Below, piece by piece: positions 18,548-28,351 of a stretch of 64,000 nt of DNA (within the stretch, counting starts at the first letter, position 1; each line of letters starts with the position of its first letter). The position numbers and the translations under genes are program-made. The notes beneath the pieces were generated by a model. It had not been told where the DNA came from. It worked only from the letters and a program-made list of their open reading frames with translations, and did not search any database. This DNA comes from SZUA-36 sp963801195 (GTDB lineage: Bacteria; Pseudomonadota; Gammaproteobacteria; Xanthomonadales; SZUA-36), in the NCBI GenBank assembly GCA_963801195.1, contig CAWDDX010000007.1, positions 682,001-746,000 of the forward strand, read 5' to 3'.

Positions 18548-19692
18548 TGGAAAACAAAAAACACGGGTCGGGGAAAAAGAATCACCTGACGCTGGATGAG
18601 GTGCGGCATGAGATCGATACGCTGGACGCGCAAATTCAGTCCCTGATCAGCGCCCGCGCCCGCCTGGCCCAGGCGGTACGCGAATCGAAAGGTCAACTCG
18701 ACAACGCGGTCGATTATTACCGGCCGGAGCGCGAGGCCCAGGTGCTCAGGGCGGTCGTATCGCGAAACCAGGGTCCGATCAGCGATGCGGAGATGCTACG
18801 CCTGTTTCGGGAAATCATGTCCGTTTGCCTGGCCCAGCAGGAACCGCTGAAAATCGCGTACCTGGGTCCGGAAGGTACGTTTACCCAACAGGCGGTCAAC
18901 CAGCATTTCGGTCATTCGGTGCAGGCGCTGGGCGTGACCGGTATCGATGACGTATTCTCCCAGGTAGAATCGTCCGAGGCGGATTTCGGTGTGGTCCCGG
19001 TAGAAAACTCCAACCAGGGAATTGTCAGTCACACCCTGGATCGCTTCGTAGACTCCGACCTGAAAATTTGTGGTGAAATTGAAATGGCCATTCACCACAA
19101 TTTATTGAGCCAGGCCAGGAGCCTGGCGGATATTGAGCGGGTCTATTCCCATCAGCAGTCATTATCCCAGTGTAAGAACTGGATTCGACAGCACCTTCCG
19201 GATGCGGAATGCATCGCGGTCAGCAGCAACGCCGAGGCAGCCAGGCGCGTGAGACATTCACCCGATGCGGCGGCCATTTCCAGCCAATCAGCGGCTGATA
19301 TTTACGGTGTGCCGGTCCTGTTCGCGCGTATCGAGGACCGGGCGGACAACGCCACGCGTTTCCTGGTCATTGGCAGACAATTGCTCACCCCGTCCGGTGA
19401 TGATAAAACCTCCCTGTTGCTGGCAGGCGATGAAGGTCCCGGTGCCTTACATTCGTTGTTGTCCCCGCTCGCCCGTCATTCCTTGAATATGAGCAGGATT
19501 GAGTCGCGCCCCGCCAAAGCCGGACGTTGGTCGTATGTGTTTTTTATTGATGTGGACGGCCATGCCGAGACCCAACCGTTGAAAGCAGCACTGGCCGAGA
19601 TGCAAAATCAGGCCAGTCTCACCCGCGTGCTCGGTTCTTACCCGAAGGCCATCAGCAATCTGTCTGTTGCAAACAGCAAAGTCGATGGCTGA
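18547..19692 (+). CDS. pheA: Bifunctional chorismate mutase/prephenate dehydratase
   Basis: Converts chorismate to prephenate and then phenylpyruvate. The 381-residue protein has an N-terminal AroQ chorismate mutase helix bundle (about 15-95, VRHEIDTLDAQIQSLI), a prephenate dehydratase domain (YLGPEGTFTQQAV; later a VPVENSNQG block), and a C-terminal ACT domain with the ESRPAKAG phenylalanine-sensing motif near 315. ACT domains bring feedback control by phenylalanine. Start 18547 ATG is used rather than the TTG three bases earlier. Confidence 0.95.
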   Translation: MENKKHGSGKKNHLTLDEVRHEIDTLDAQIQSLISARARLAQAVRESKGQLDNAVDYYRPEREAQVLRAVVSRNQGPISDAEMLRLFREIMSVCLAQQEPLKIAYLGPEGTFTQQAVNQHFGHSVQALGVTGIDDVFSQVESSEADFGVVPVENSNQGIVSHTLDRFVDSDLKICGEIEMAIHHNLLSQARSLADIERVYSHQQSLSQCKNWIRQHLPDAECIAVSSNAEAARRVRHSPDAAAISSQSAADIYGVPVLFARIEDRADNATRFLVIGRQLLTPSGDDKTSLLLAGDEGPGALHSLLSPLARHSLNMSRIESRPAKAGRWSYVFFIDVDGHAETQPLKAALAEMQNQASLTRVLGSYPKAISNLSVANSKVDG

Positions 19693-19752
19693 TGTCGTGT
19701 GCGGGTCATTCAATACCATTGCCGTGCTAATTTCGGATGATCGGGGCCAGGC

Positions 19753-21054
19753 ATGATTCTCACCGTTGAACCTGCAAGCTCGGGAATCCGGGGAGAGGTC
19801 ACACCGCCAGGCGACAAGTCCATCAGCCACCGGGCCCTGATATTTTCGAGCCTGGCGGCAGGCCGGTCGGAACTCAGTGGTTTGCTCGAGAGCGAAGATA
19901 CCCTGGCGACGCTGAAGGCCTGCGAGCAACTGGGAGCGATTGTGGAACGCAGTCCTGAGCGGATTTTTATCACCGGTACCGGCGGTTCTTTCAGTCCACC
20001 CCGGGACGGGCTCCTGGACATGGGTAATTCGGGTACGGCGATGCGCCTGTTGGCGGGTGTGTTGAGCGGGCAGGACTTTGACTGCACCCTGAGCGGCGAC
20101 GAATCACTGAACGCCAGGCCGATGCGTCGAATTGTCGTTCCCCTCACCATGATGGGCGCAGATATTACGGCGTCGGACACCGGTACCGCGCCCCTCTTGA
20201 TACATGCTTGCCAGGGCTTGCATGGTATCGACTATGTTTCACCCGTGGCCAGCGCGCAAATCAAATCCTGTGTGCTGCTTGCCGGCTTATTTGCTTCCGG
20301 CACCACCCGGGTCGTGGAGCCCCGCCTGAGCAGGGACCACACGGAACGCATGTTGCCCGGCTTTGGCGTAGACCTGCCTTCAGCCTGCACCGTTGTCGGT
20401 GGTTCCAGGTTGCAGGCGAACAGGTTTGCGGTCCCCGGCGATATATCATCCGCGGTGTTTACACTGGCTGCGGCGGCCATGCTGCCGGGTTCTGACGTGG
20501 TGGTAAGGCAGGTCGGGCTGAATCCAACGCGGACCGGTTTTCTGCATTGCCTTGAAATGATGGGTGCGAAACTCGTCATCACAAACCAGTCCGACGAAAC
20601 CATGGAACCGGTCGGTGATGTCAACCTGGTATTCAACGATCGTGTGCACGGGATCGATGTGCCCGCGTCTATCGTTCCGGATATGATTGATGAAATGCCG
20701 TTACTGATGGCGCTGGCTGCCACGGCAACGGGTGTGACACGGATAAGGGGCGCAGCGGAACTCAGGGTGAAGGAAAGCGATCGTATCGCGGTAATGGCAA
20801 ACGGCCTCAGAAAGCTGGGGGTTGAGCTTCAGGAATACCCGGATGGTATTGATATCAGCGGTGGCAGGGTTTCCGGTGGTCGGGTTGAAAGCGCCGGTGA
20901 TCACCGTTGCGCTATGTCGTTTGCAGTGCTGGGACTGGCAGCGTCCGGCCGAATTCAGATTAAAGACGCGGAATTCATTGCGACCTCTTATCCCGGTTTC
21001 ACCCGCGACATGAGCCGTTTGGGCGCCGATATGCAGGCGGATAGAGTCCTGTGA
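19753..21054 (+). CDS. aroA: 3-phosphoshikimate 1-carboxyvinyltransferase (EPSP synthase)
   Basis: Sixth step of the shikimate pathway. The 433-residue protein shows PPGDKSISHRALIFSSLAAG and GNSGTAMRLLAG at the two substrate-binding ends, and RVKESDR later. In several gammaproteobacteria aroA is fused behind tyrA; here it stands alone, and neither hisC nor tyrA lies between pheA and aroA. The stop overlaps the cmk GTG start. Confidence 0.96.
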   Translation: MILTVEPASSGIRGEVTPPGDKSISHRALIFSSLAAGRSELSGLLESEDTLATLKACEQLGAIVERSPERIFITGTGGSFSPPRDGLLDMGNSGTAMRLLAGVLSGQDFDCTLSGDESLNARPMRRIVVPLTMMGADITASDTGTAPLLIHACQGLHGIDYVSPVASAQIKSCVLLAGLFASGTTRVVEPRLSRDHTERMLPGFGVDLPSACTVVGGSRLQANRFAVPGDISSAVFTLAAAAMLPGSDVVVRQVGLNPTRTGFLHCLEMMGAKLVITNQSDETMEPVGDVNLVFNDRVHGIDVPASIVPDMIDEMPLLMALAATATGVTRIRGAAELRVKESDRIAVMANGLRKLGVELQEYPDGIDISGGRVSGGRVESAGDHRCAMSFAVLGLAASGRIQIKDAEFIATSYPGFTRDMSRLGADMQADRVL

Positions 21055-21731
21055 GCGAAGCCGGCGAGGGTGTTGCCGAAGTACCCGTCATTGCCGTGGA
21101 TGGGCCCGGTGGCTCGGGCAAGGGCACCATTACGACGCGTCTCGCCACACACCTGGGCTGGCACTTCCTGGACAGCGGTGCACTTTACCGTCTGACGGCG
21201 CTGGCGGTCATGAAAAAACAGGTTTCACTGGAAGATGAAGCCGCGCTGGGCGACGTTGCAGCCAATCTCGACATTCGCTTTGAAACTCGTGGAAGCGATG
21301 TGGTCTCATGGCTTGACGGGGAGGATGTCAGTGACCGCTTGCGTCAGGAAGATACCGGCGTTACGGCGTCAAAAATAGCGGTATTGCCGACTGTCAGAGC
21401 AGCGCTGATCCAGCGACAACGCCGTTTCCGCCAACCCCCTGGGCTGGTGGCGGATGGCCGGGATATGGGAACTGTGATTTTTCCGGACGCAAAACTCAAA
21501 ATATTTCTTACCGCAAGCGCAGAGATTCGTGCTGAACGAAGGTATAAGCAGTTGAAAGAAAAAGGAGAAAGTGTTAATCTCACGCGCCTTTTCAAAGAGA
21601 TCAAAGCTCGTGATCTGCGTGATCAATCACGTAGCATCGCACCGCTACGACCCGCTGAAGATGCAGTGATTATTGATTCGAGTGAATTGAGCATTGATGA
21701 AGTGTTCGATAAAATCGTTTCCTTAATTTGA
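21051..21731 (+). CDS. cmk: Cytidylate kinase
   Basis: Phosphorylates CMP and dCMP. The 226-residue protein starts at GTG 21051, overlapping the aroA stop (GTGA). The P-loop GPGGSGKGT is near residue 20, DSGALYRL follows, and VADGRDMGTVIFPDA is the family's RDMGT motif. It is the usual neighbour upstream of rpsA. Confidence 0.95.
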   Translation: MSEAGEGVAEVPVIAVDGPGGSGKGTITTRLATHLGWHFLDSGALYRLTALAVMKKQVSLEDEAALGDVAANLDIRFETRGSDVVSWLDGEDVSDRLRQEDTGVTASKIAVLPTVRAALIQRQRRFRQPPGLVADGRDMGTVIFPDAKLKIFLTASAEIRAERRYKQLKEKGESVNLTRLFKEIKARDLRDQSRSIAPLRPAEDAVIIDSSELSIDEVFDKIVSLI

Positions 21732-21874
21732 TACTGCGTTCCAAGCGACTGTTTGTAAAAGAAAAAATACCTTCATCCATGGTGGATGACGGTTTTATTA
21801 ACCGGCACAATCGTGTGCCCACTAACCAGGTAGACATACTGGAAATTAACAGTATGTTTGTTGAGATTAAACCA

Positions 21875-23551
21875 ATGACTGAAAGTTTCGCTGAATTATT
21901 TGAACAAAGCCTCGTGTCACAAAGCATGACACCGGGAACTATCATTACCGGCACGGTAGTTGAAATCAGGGACGACGTAGTTGTCGTCAACGCCGGATTA
22001 AAATCTGAGGGCATCGTGCCCATATACCAATTCCGTTCCATGAACGGTGAATTGGAAGTAGCGGTTGGGGATAGCGTGGAAGTTTCGCTGGAAGCCATCG
22101 AAGATGGTTATGGTGAAACCCGGCTATCCAGAGAAAAAGCCAAGCGCGCCATGGTTTGGGACAAGCTCGAGACTGCATTCCAGAGCGAAGATACCATCCA
22201 GGGCAAAATCAGCGGAAAAGTCAAAGGCGGCTTTACGGTCGATATCAACGATATTCGCGCATTTCTGCCGGGTTCACTGGTTGATGTGCGTCCTGTTCGT
22301 GATCCGGCCTATCTTGAAGGTAAGGATCTGGACTTCAAAATCATTAAGCTGGATCGTAAGCGGAATAACGTGGTTGTATCACGTCGCGCTGTTGTTGAAC
22401 TCGAGTTCAGTGCAGAGCGTGAACAATTAATGGAAAGTCTGGAAGAAGGTGTCATTGTCACCGGTGTTGTCAAGAATCTCACCGATTATGGCGCGTTTAT
22501 TGATCTTGGTGGAATCGATGGTCTGTTGCACATCACTGACATGGCCTGGAAGCGTGTTCGTCACCCCAGTGAAGTCGTGAACGTCGGCGATGAACTGGAA
22601 GTGCGGGTCCTGCGTTTTGACCGTGAGCGTAACCGTGTTTCACTGGGTCTGAAACAACTGGGTGATGACCCATGGAGTGATCTCGCCCGGCGTTATCCGG
22701 TGGGTTCGCGTCTTTTCGGACATGTTTCCAACATCACCGATTACGGTTGTTTTGTTGAAATTGAGGACGGTGTTGAGGGTTTGGTACACGTCTCCGAAAT
22801 GGACTGGACCAATAAGAACATCAATCCTGCCAAGGTTGTTCAGACCGGTGATGAAACAGAGGTCATGGTGCTTGAGATCGACGAAGAGCGCCGCCGCATC
22901 TCTCTTGGTATGAAACAATGCCTGTCCAATCCGTGGGAAACCTTCGCGGCAACCCATAACAAGGGCGATCGTGTCACAGGCGCGATCAAATCCATCACCG
23001 ATTTCGGTATCTTTATCGGTCTGGATGGTGGTATTGATGGCCTGGTTCACCTGTCCGATATCTCCTGGCTCACGCCGGGTGACGAGTCTGTCCGCAACTT
23101 TACCAAGGGTGAGGAAGTGGAAGCCGTTGTCCTGGCTGTCGATCCTGAGCGTGAACGTATTTCACTCGGTCTGAAGCAATTGGATCAGGATCCGTTTGCG
23201 ACCTTCATGGCGGAGAATCCGCGTGGAAGCCAGGTGAAAGGTATTGTCAAGGAAGTGGACGCCCGTGGCGCTGTCATCGAGTTGATGGATGGCGTTGAAG
23301 GTTACCTGCGTGCCTCTGACATCCGCAAAGAACGCGTCGAAGATGCCAGCAAGGTGTTCAGTGTGGGTGATGAGGTCGAGGCTAAATTCATCAGCCTGGA
23401 TAGAAAGAACCGCACGTTGTCCCTGTCCATCAGAGCGTTAGAGGATGATGAACTTGCCGAGGCGCTCGAGGATTATCATTCGCAGAATGCTTCCAGTGGT
23501 ACCACTTCACTGGGTGAATTGCTCAAGGAGCAACTCAAGCAGGATAATTGA
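21875..23551 (+). CDS. rpsA: 30S ribosomal protein S1
   Basis: Binds mRNA and helps unfold it on the 30S subunit. The 558-residue product (E. coli S1 has 557) has six S1 RNA-binding repeats at about 25-88, 106-172, 193-261, 278-348, 365-435 and 452-521; the repeated DYGAFIDL, DYGCFVEI and DFGIFIGL blocks mark repeats three to five. Start 21875 (MTESFAELFEQS) matches the family; an in-frame ATG at 21854 and the longer open frame from 21728 do not. There is no strong Shine-Dalgarno, as is known for E. coli rpsA, whose leader folds into an initiation signal. A strong terminator follows. Confidence 0.97.
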   Translation: MTESFAELFEQSLVSQSMTPGTIITGTVVEIRDDVVVVNAGLKSEGIVPIYQFRSMNGELEVAVGDSVEVSLEAIEDGYGETRLSREKAKRAMVWDKLETAFQSEDTIQGKISGKVKGGFTVDINDIRAFLPGSLVDVRPVRDPAYLEGKDLDFKIIKLDRKRNNVVVSRRAVVELEFSAEREQLMESLEEGVIVTGVVKNLTDYGAFIDLGGIDGLLHITDMAWKRVRHPSEVVNVGDELEVRVLRFDRERNRVSLGLKQLGDDPWSDLARRYPVGSRLFGHVSNITDYGCFVEIEDGVEGLVHVSEMDWTNKNINPAKVVQTGDETEVMVLEIDEERRRISLGMKQCLSNPWETFAATHNKGDRVTGAIKSITDFGIFIGLDGGIDGLVHLSDISWLTPGDESVRNFTKGEEVEAVVLAVDPERERISLGLKQLDQDPFATFMAENPRGSQVKGIVKEVDARGAVIELMDGVEGYLRASDIRKERVEDASKVFSVGDEVEAKFISLDRKNRTLSLSIRALEDDELAEALEDYHSQNASSGTTSLGELLKEQLKQDN

Positions 23552-23557
23552 TCCGGG

Positions 23558-23592
23558 AAACGGGTGGTTCAGTCTGAATCGCCCGTTTTTTT
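23558..23592 (+). terminator. Rho-independent terminator after rpsA
   Basis: AAACGGG at 23558-23564 pairs with CCCGTTT at 23582-23588, with an inner GGTTCAG/CTGAATC pairing and a run of seven T on the 3' side. It begins 7 bases after the rpsA stop and should isolate ihfB from the upstream operon. Confidence 0.85.
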
Positions 23593-23632
23593 GGCGGACA
23601 TAAAAAAAATCGAAAGGAATGTGAGATACCAA

Positions 23633-23917
23633 ATGACTAAATCAGAATTGATTGACCGTCTTGCAGACGTACAGCAGCACCTGGCTCACATGGATGTTGA
23701 GCTTGGAGTTAAATCCATTCTAGAACAAATGAGCAGTTCGCTGTCTAGCGGTGAACGAATCGAGATCAGGGGTTTTGGAAGTTTTTCTTTGCATCATCGT
23801 GCACCCAGAATGGGCCGCAATCCAAAGACCGGTGATGCCGTTGCCTTGCCGGGTAAGCACGTACCACATTTCAAACCTGGCAAATCATTGCGTGATCGGG
23901 TAAACATAAAATCCTGA
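23633..23917 (+). CDS. ihfB: Integration host factor subunit beta
   Basis: DNA-bending nucleoid protein that pairs with IhfA. The 94-residue protein begins MTKSELIDRL and has the signature GFGSFSLHHRAPRMGRNPKTGD, whose conserved Pro intercalates into DNA. Start 23633 matches the family; the open frame extends upstream to 23564 through the terminator region and is rejected. The rpsA-ihfB order is classical. Confidence 0.96.
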   Translation: MTKSELIDRLADVQQHLAHMDVELGVKSILEQMSSSLSSGERIEIRGFGSFSLHHRAPRMGRNPKTGDAVALPGKHVPHFKPGKSLRDRVNIKS

Positions 23918-23942
23918 TCTTTTTGAAAGGGTAAAGTTTATC

Positions 23943-24221
23943 GTGAAAAAGTTGGGCTTTATCCTGATGGCAATCGCAGCCGTCGTGATCGGGTTGCTGG
24001 TCGGCACCCTGAATTCAGGCCGCGTTCAACTGGACCTGCTCTGGGTGCAGTTTGAGCTGCCCCTCGGTCTCGCAATACTGCTCGGCTTTTCCGTGGGCGT
24101 ATTGCTCGGATTGGGTGCGATCTATATTGCACGCGTCCTGCCGCTGCGGCACCAGTTGCGCAAAGCGCGCAACGCGTTATCAAGGCAGGACAATAATGAC
24201 TTAAGACTGCCTGATGATTGA
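23943..24221 (+). CDS. lapA: LapA family membrane protein (DUF1049)
   Basis: Small inner-membrane partner of LapB in regulating lipopolysaccharide synthesis. The 92-residue protein starts with GTG at 23943, has two membrane helices (about 4-22 and 40-65) joined by a short LDLLWVQFELPL loop, and ends in a charged helix. It overlaps lapB by 8 bases. Confidence 0.88.
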   Translation: MKKLGFILMAIAAVVIGLLVGTLNSGRVQLDLLWVQFELPLGLAILLGFSVGVLLGLGAIYIARVLPLRHQLRKARNALSRQDNNDLRLPDD

Positions 24222-25380
24222 AACGCTGTTGCTTGCGCTGATTCCGGCGGCCGCGTGGGGCGGTTGGATTCTGGCCAGAAGCACAACCCGCCGAGGGGAA
24301 CGTAAGCGGAATCTCAGTTTCAGCAACCGCTATTTTCAGGGTCTTAATTACCTGCTCGATGAACAACCGGACAAAGCGATCGCGGTGTTTATTGAAATGG
24401 CAGAGGTCACGACCGATACCATTGAAACTCACCTTGCACTTGGCAGCCTGTTCAGGCGCCGTGGTGAGGTTGAACGGGCGATAAGGATTCATCAGAATAT
24501 TATTTCAAAACCGGGTCTTGATGAACGCCAGAAGACCCGTGCCTTGCTCGAACTGGGTGAAGATTATATGCGCGCCGGTCTGTTTGACCGTGCTGAAAAC
24601 CTGTTCAACGAGTTAATCGAACGTGAATCACATGCGCCTTCTGCCCTGCGACATCTGCTGGATATTTATCAGCAGGAAAAAGATTGGGATAAGGCTTTGC
24701 AACAGGCGCAAAAACTGGAAGCTGCGACTGATGAGAAGATGGGCCTGGTAATGGCTCATTTCTGCTGTGAACAGGCGGAAGTCGACCTGGCTCAAAATAA
24801 GCTGACCGCCGCGAGGAAGCACCTGCGCCAGGCAAGACGCTATTTCCCCGAAAGTATTCGTGCAAGGCTGATCCTTGCAAACATTGCGTTGCAGCAGGAG
24901 ATGTTCGTCGAAGCGCTGGATGTCTATGAAGAAATAGTTGAGATGGACATGGAGTATATCCATGACATTCTGGAACCCTACCTGGCCAGCGCGCAAAAAG
25001 CTGAAGACTTTCCGAGAGCGCTTGCGAGCATGCAAAAATGGGTCAAAAATTACGATGGAATCAGCCTGTTAACATCGTTGACGAGAGTAATACGTAGTGA
25101 ACAGGGGCTTGAACCGGCCACTCGCTACCTGGCGGAAGCGCTGACGCGCCGTCCATCGGTCCAGGGTCTGGATTACCTGATTCAGTTGAAGCTTGAAGGT
25201 GGACCGGAATCGGAATCCGGCGATGAAATACTGCGTGCCGTCGCACAAAAACTGCTGGCCAGACAACCTTCCTATCGTTGTACGCATTGCGGTTATGCAG
25301 GTCACAGTCATCACTGGCAGTGTCCCAGTTGCAAGAACTGGAGCACAACGCGGATTATTCGCGGCGTTTTGGGCGAATAA
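24214..25380 (+). CDS. lapB: LPS assembly protein LapB (YciM)
   Basis: In E. coli LapB couples LPS demand to FtsH-dependent breakdown of LpxC. The 388-residue protein has an N-terminal membrane anchor (about 3-20), a run of TPR repeats (YFQGLNYLLDEQPDKAI; ALEVALGSLFRRRGE-like units), and a C-terminal rubredoxin-type metal site with CTHC and CPSC. Both the anchor and the metal site, which are needed in E. coli, are intact. Confidence 0.92.
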   Translation: MIETLLLALIPAAAWGGWILARSTTRRGERKRNLSFSNRYFQGLNYLLDEQPDKAIAVFIEMAEVTTDTIETHLALGSLFRRRGEVERAIRIHQNIISKPGLDERQKTRALLELGEDYMRAGLFDRAENLFNELIERESHAPSALRHLLDIYQQEKDWDKALQQAQKLEAATDEKMGLVMAHFCCEQAEVDLAQNKLTAARKHLRQARRYFPESIRARLILANIALQQEMFVEALDVYEEIVEMDMEYIHDILEPYLASAQKAEDFPRALASMQKWVKNYDGISLLTSLTRVIRSEQGLEPATRYLAEALTRRPSVQGLDYLIQLKLEGGPESESGDEILRAVAQKLLARQPSYRCTHCGYAGHSHHWQCPSCKNWSTTRIIRGVLGE

Positions 25381-25383
25381 TAC

Positions 25384-26424
25384 GTGAGCCAGTTCTCCCA
25401 GGGTTGGCAGACCGTCTATAGCTGGGTTGGCGTTGGTTTTTTCTCCGGGTTTTTAAGTTATTTCAGTTGCAACATCGCAATGGCCCTGGCCCTAAAATCG
25501 AATATGCTCGCGTTACCGGGAGAACGTCAAAGCCATCAGCATGCTACGCCGACAGGTGGAGGTCTGGGCCTGGTTTTCGCTATCATTTTGACTACACTTT
25601 CTCTGGAATTAATTATTTCTTTACCTTTTTTTTGGTGGCAAAAGATGCTTCCCGGTGTACTGTTATTAGCCATCGTTGGATGGCGTGATGACAAACTTCC
25701 GGTTTCTCCGCTACTGCGTTTGCTGATTCAGTTCGCAGTCAGCATCTGGCTGATAGGATTTGGCTGGTGGGAATTTCCATTGAAGGAAATGTTTCTTTCG
25801 ACGTGTGCCATCGTGGCAATGATCTGGTTGATGAACGTTTATAACTTTATGGACGGCAGTAATGGCATGGCAGGCTTTCAGGGAGTGTTTGCAGGCATGA
25901 CAATGGCAGTCTTTTTTCAGATCGGTGGTGAGTATTCAATGGCCCTTGTCGCCCTGGCGGTCGCGGCGGCCTGTGCCGGGTTTCTTCCGTTGAATTTTCC
26001 AAGTGCGAGGGTCTTCATGGGTGATGTATCAAGTGTGCCCCTGGGTTTCATTTTCGCATCGTTTGCAATCTACGGAATACAGACCGGAAGCATCAGCTTA
26101 CCCCTCTCGATCCTGATCATGTCGGTGTTCTTTGTGGATGCCACATTGACTTTGCTGTCAAGGGCTTTCCAAGGGGAGCGGTGGTATACTGCGCATGCCC
26201 GACACGTTTACCAACGATTGATTGCCCATGGATGGTCGCACCAGCGGGTATTGGTGGTCTATCAGGCCATAAACATGGTACTGGTGTTGCCAGCCATTGT
26301 ACTCGTGAAAATGTATCCGCAACACGCCTTGGTGACAGTAGCGCTCATCTTGTTATTGCTCGGAGTGTGCTGGCACATTGCAAATTGGAGGCTCGGCATG
26401 ACTGCTGAAGTTCAGGTGAGATGA
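25384..26424 (+). CDS. Undecaprenyl-phosphate sugar-1-phosphate transferase, WecA/WbpL-like
   Basis: Polytopic glycosyltransferase family 4 enzyme that loads the first sugar phosphate of a surface polysaccharide on undecaprenyl phosphate. The 346-residue protein has about ten membrane helices. Family motifs are WRDDKLPVSP (Asp pair), NVYNFMDGSNGMAG, VFMGDVSS and HARHVYQRLI. Start GTG 25384 lies 3 bases after lapB, and the stop overlaps the next gene. Sugar specificity cannot be read; next to a PglF/WbpM-like dehydratase it may take an N-acetylated amino sugar (inference). Confidence 0.88.
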   Translation: MSQFSQGWQTVYSWVGVGFFSGFLSYFSCNIAMALALKSNMLALPGERQSHQHATPTGGGLGLVFAIILTTLSLELIISLPFFWWQKMLPGVLLLAIVGWRDDKLPVSPLLRLLIQFAVSIWLIGFGWWEFPLKEMFLSTCAIVAMIWLMNVYNFMDGSNGMAGFQGVFAGMTMAVFFQIGGEYSMALVALAVAAACAGFLPLNFPSARVFMGDVSSVPLGFIFASFAIYGIQTGSISLPLSILIMSVFFVDATLTLLSRAFQGERWYTAHARHVYQRLIAHGWSHQRVLVVYQAINMVLVLPAIVLVKMYPQHALVTVALILLLLGVCWHIANWRLGMTAEVQVR

Positions 26425-28316
26425 AACGGATTATCGATGTTATTCGCCACCCTCGCGCTGCCGTGATTGTGCATGATTTTTGTATGGTGGCCGTTGCGTG
26501 GTTTATAGCTGTCTGGTTAATCGAAAGCACCTCCGCCCTCACTGTCAGCAGTAATTCGGCGACCCTGACCGGTCTGTTGATCGTCCTCGTGCTGCAGGGA
26601 AGCGTGTTGTGGGCAACAGGACTCTATAAAGGTTTATGGCGTTTCGCCAGTTTCCCGGATATGTGGAATATCGCCCGTGCCAGTATTTTCGGTACGGTTG
26701 CAATTATGGCCGTGCTTGGGCTCGTTGAGGGTCCCAGGATCAGCCAATGGATGCCGATGGTGCTGATCTATCCTGTTCTGTTGTTTGTTCTGCTGGGTCT
26801 GCCGAGAATGTGTTACCGTTTCTGGAAAGACTCACAGGTCGCGGTTGTGCCCTCTGGTAAGGGGTTCAAACGCGTGTTGATCATTGGCGCAGGACGTTCC
26901 GGCGCCATGCTGGAAAGGGAATTGCGCCGACGCGGTGGATTCGACGTGGTCGGTTTCCTCGATGACGATGAGCGTTTGCGTGGCGCGCAGGTTCATGGTG
27001 TCCCGGTGCTGGGATCAATCGACAAACTGCCGGGCATTGGTGCGGCTTACAAGGCCGAGCTTTCAATCATTGCAATGCCGTCAGCGACCAATCAACAAAT
27101 GCAGCGCATCGTTGAGATTTGTGAGCTAAGTGAAGTCGAATTTCGCACCTTGCCCACTTTACAGGATATCGGATCCCAGGCGACCAATATCGGTGATCTG
27201 AAGCGTGTCGTTATCGACGACCTGCTGGGGCGTGAACCCGTCTCCCTGGAGTGGGAGTCGATACGTGCAGGCCTGGTGGGCAAGCGTGTCATGATCACTG
27301 GCGGCGGCGGTTCGATCGGGTCGGAATTGTGTCGCCAGATTGCCCGTCTCAACCCGGTCGAATTGATCGTCGTAGATCACAGTGAATATTCCCTGTATAA
27401 GATCGACCACGAGTTGCACAGTGATTACCACGACCTGCTTTTCCACTCGGTGCTCGGTGATATTTGTGATCCTGCCACGGTTGAGAAAGTCATAGGAGAT
27501 TACAAACCGGACGTGGTGTTTCACGCGGCCGCTTACAAGCACCTGCCTATCCTGCAGACACAAGTCCGTGAAGCATTCCGGAACAACGTTTTTGGCACCA
27601 TGCGCGTGGCCGAGGCTGCGGAACGTCATGGTGTTGGTACTTTTGTATTGATCTCGACCGACAAGGCGGTCAATCCGGCAAACATCATGGGTGCGACCAA
27701 ACGGGTTGCTGAAATGTACTGTCAGAATATGAACGCGCGCTCTGAAATGCGCTTCATTACGGTCCGCTTTGGCAATGTACTGAATTCAAACGGCAGCGTC
27801 GTTCCATTGTTCCAGGAACAGATTGCCAAGGGCGGTCCGGTCACTGTCACACATCCGGAGATTTCCCGTTATTTCATGACGATTTCAGAAGCCAGCCAGT
27901 TGATCATGCAGGCCGCCGTGCTCGGTAGTGGTGGGGAAATTTACGTGTTGGACATGGGTGAGCCGGTCAACATTACCTATCTCGCAGAGCACCTGATCCG
28001 TCTTGCAGGTAAAGAACCGGGACGCGATATCGAAATCATCTACACCGGGCTGCGTCCGGGTGAAAAGTTGTTTGAGCAGTTGTTTCACGAACTTGAACCG
28101 TACGAACGGACCTCGCATGAAAAAATCCTGCTGGCCCACCCGCGTTTGGCTGATTGGAATGAGTTACGGTCGGAATTGACGAGTTCCGAACTGGCGGTCA
28201 GGCGGTATGACACCAAGTACCTGCAGCAAGCACTGGTGCGCCTTGTGCCGGAACTGGCCAAGTCGGGTTCAAATACCGAGCCCTCAAAGGTCACCCCAAT
28301 TTATAAAAGCAGATAA
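26421..28316 (+). CDS. PglF/WbpM-type nucleoside-diphosphate-sugar 4,6-dehydratase
   Basis: Membrane-anchored short-chain dehydrogenase that typically converts UDP-GlcNAc to its 4-keto-6-deoxy form. The 631-residue protein has four N-terminal membrane helices (about 12-125), a first Rossmann domain (RVLIIGAGRSGAM, about 152), and a second with GGGGSIGSELCRQI (about 293) and catalytic STDKAVNP/MGATKR (about 413). In long PglF-type enzymes Met replaces the usual catalytic Tyr of MGATKR, as seen here. It pairs with the preceding transferase to start a lipid-linked glycan. Confidence 0.9.
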   Translation: MKRIIDVIRHPRAAVIVHDFCMVAVAWFIAVWLIESTSALTVSSNSATLTGLLIVLVLQGSVLWATGLYKGLWRFASFPDMWNIARASIFGTVAIMAVLGLVEGPRISQWMPMVLIYPVLLFVLLGLPRMCYRFWKDSQVAVVPSGKGFKRVLIIGAGRSGAMLERELRRRGGFDVVGFLDDDERLRGAQVHGVPVLGSIDKLPGIGAAYKAELSIIAMPSATNQQMQRIVEICELSEVEFRTLPTLQDIGSQATNIGDLKRVVIDDLLGREPVSLEWESIRAGLVGKRVMITGGGGSIGSELCRQIARLNPVELIVVDHSEYSLYKIDHELHSDYHDLLFHSVLGDICDPATVEKVIGDYKPDVVFHAAAYKHLPILQTQVREAFRNNVFGTMRVAEAAERHGVGTFVLISTDKAVNPANIMGATKRVAEMYCQNMNARSEMRFITVRFGNVLNSNGSVVPLFQEQIAKGGPVTVTHPEISRYFMTISEASQLIMQAAVLGSGGEIYVLDMGEPVNITYLAEHLIRLAGKEPGRDIEIIYTGLRPGEKLFEQLFHELEPYERTSHEKILLAHPRLADWNELRSELTSSELAVRRYDTKYLQQALVRLVPELAKSGSNTEPSKVTPIYKSR

Positions 28317-28351
28317 CCAGTGTACTGCATCGCAATTTATGGCACATTCAG

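Noticed and set aside
25384..28316. A possible CRISPR-free defence or phage island in the glycan genes
   Set aside because: Both genes are ordinary lipid-linked glycan enzymes, coupled to lapB by overlap, with no mobility genes.
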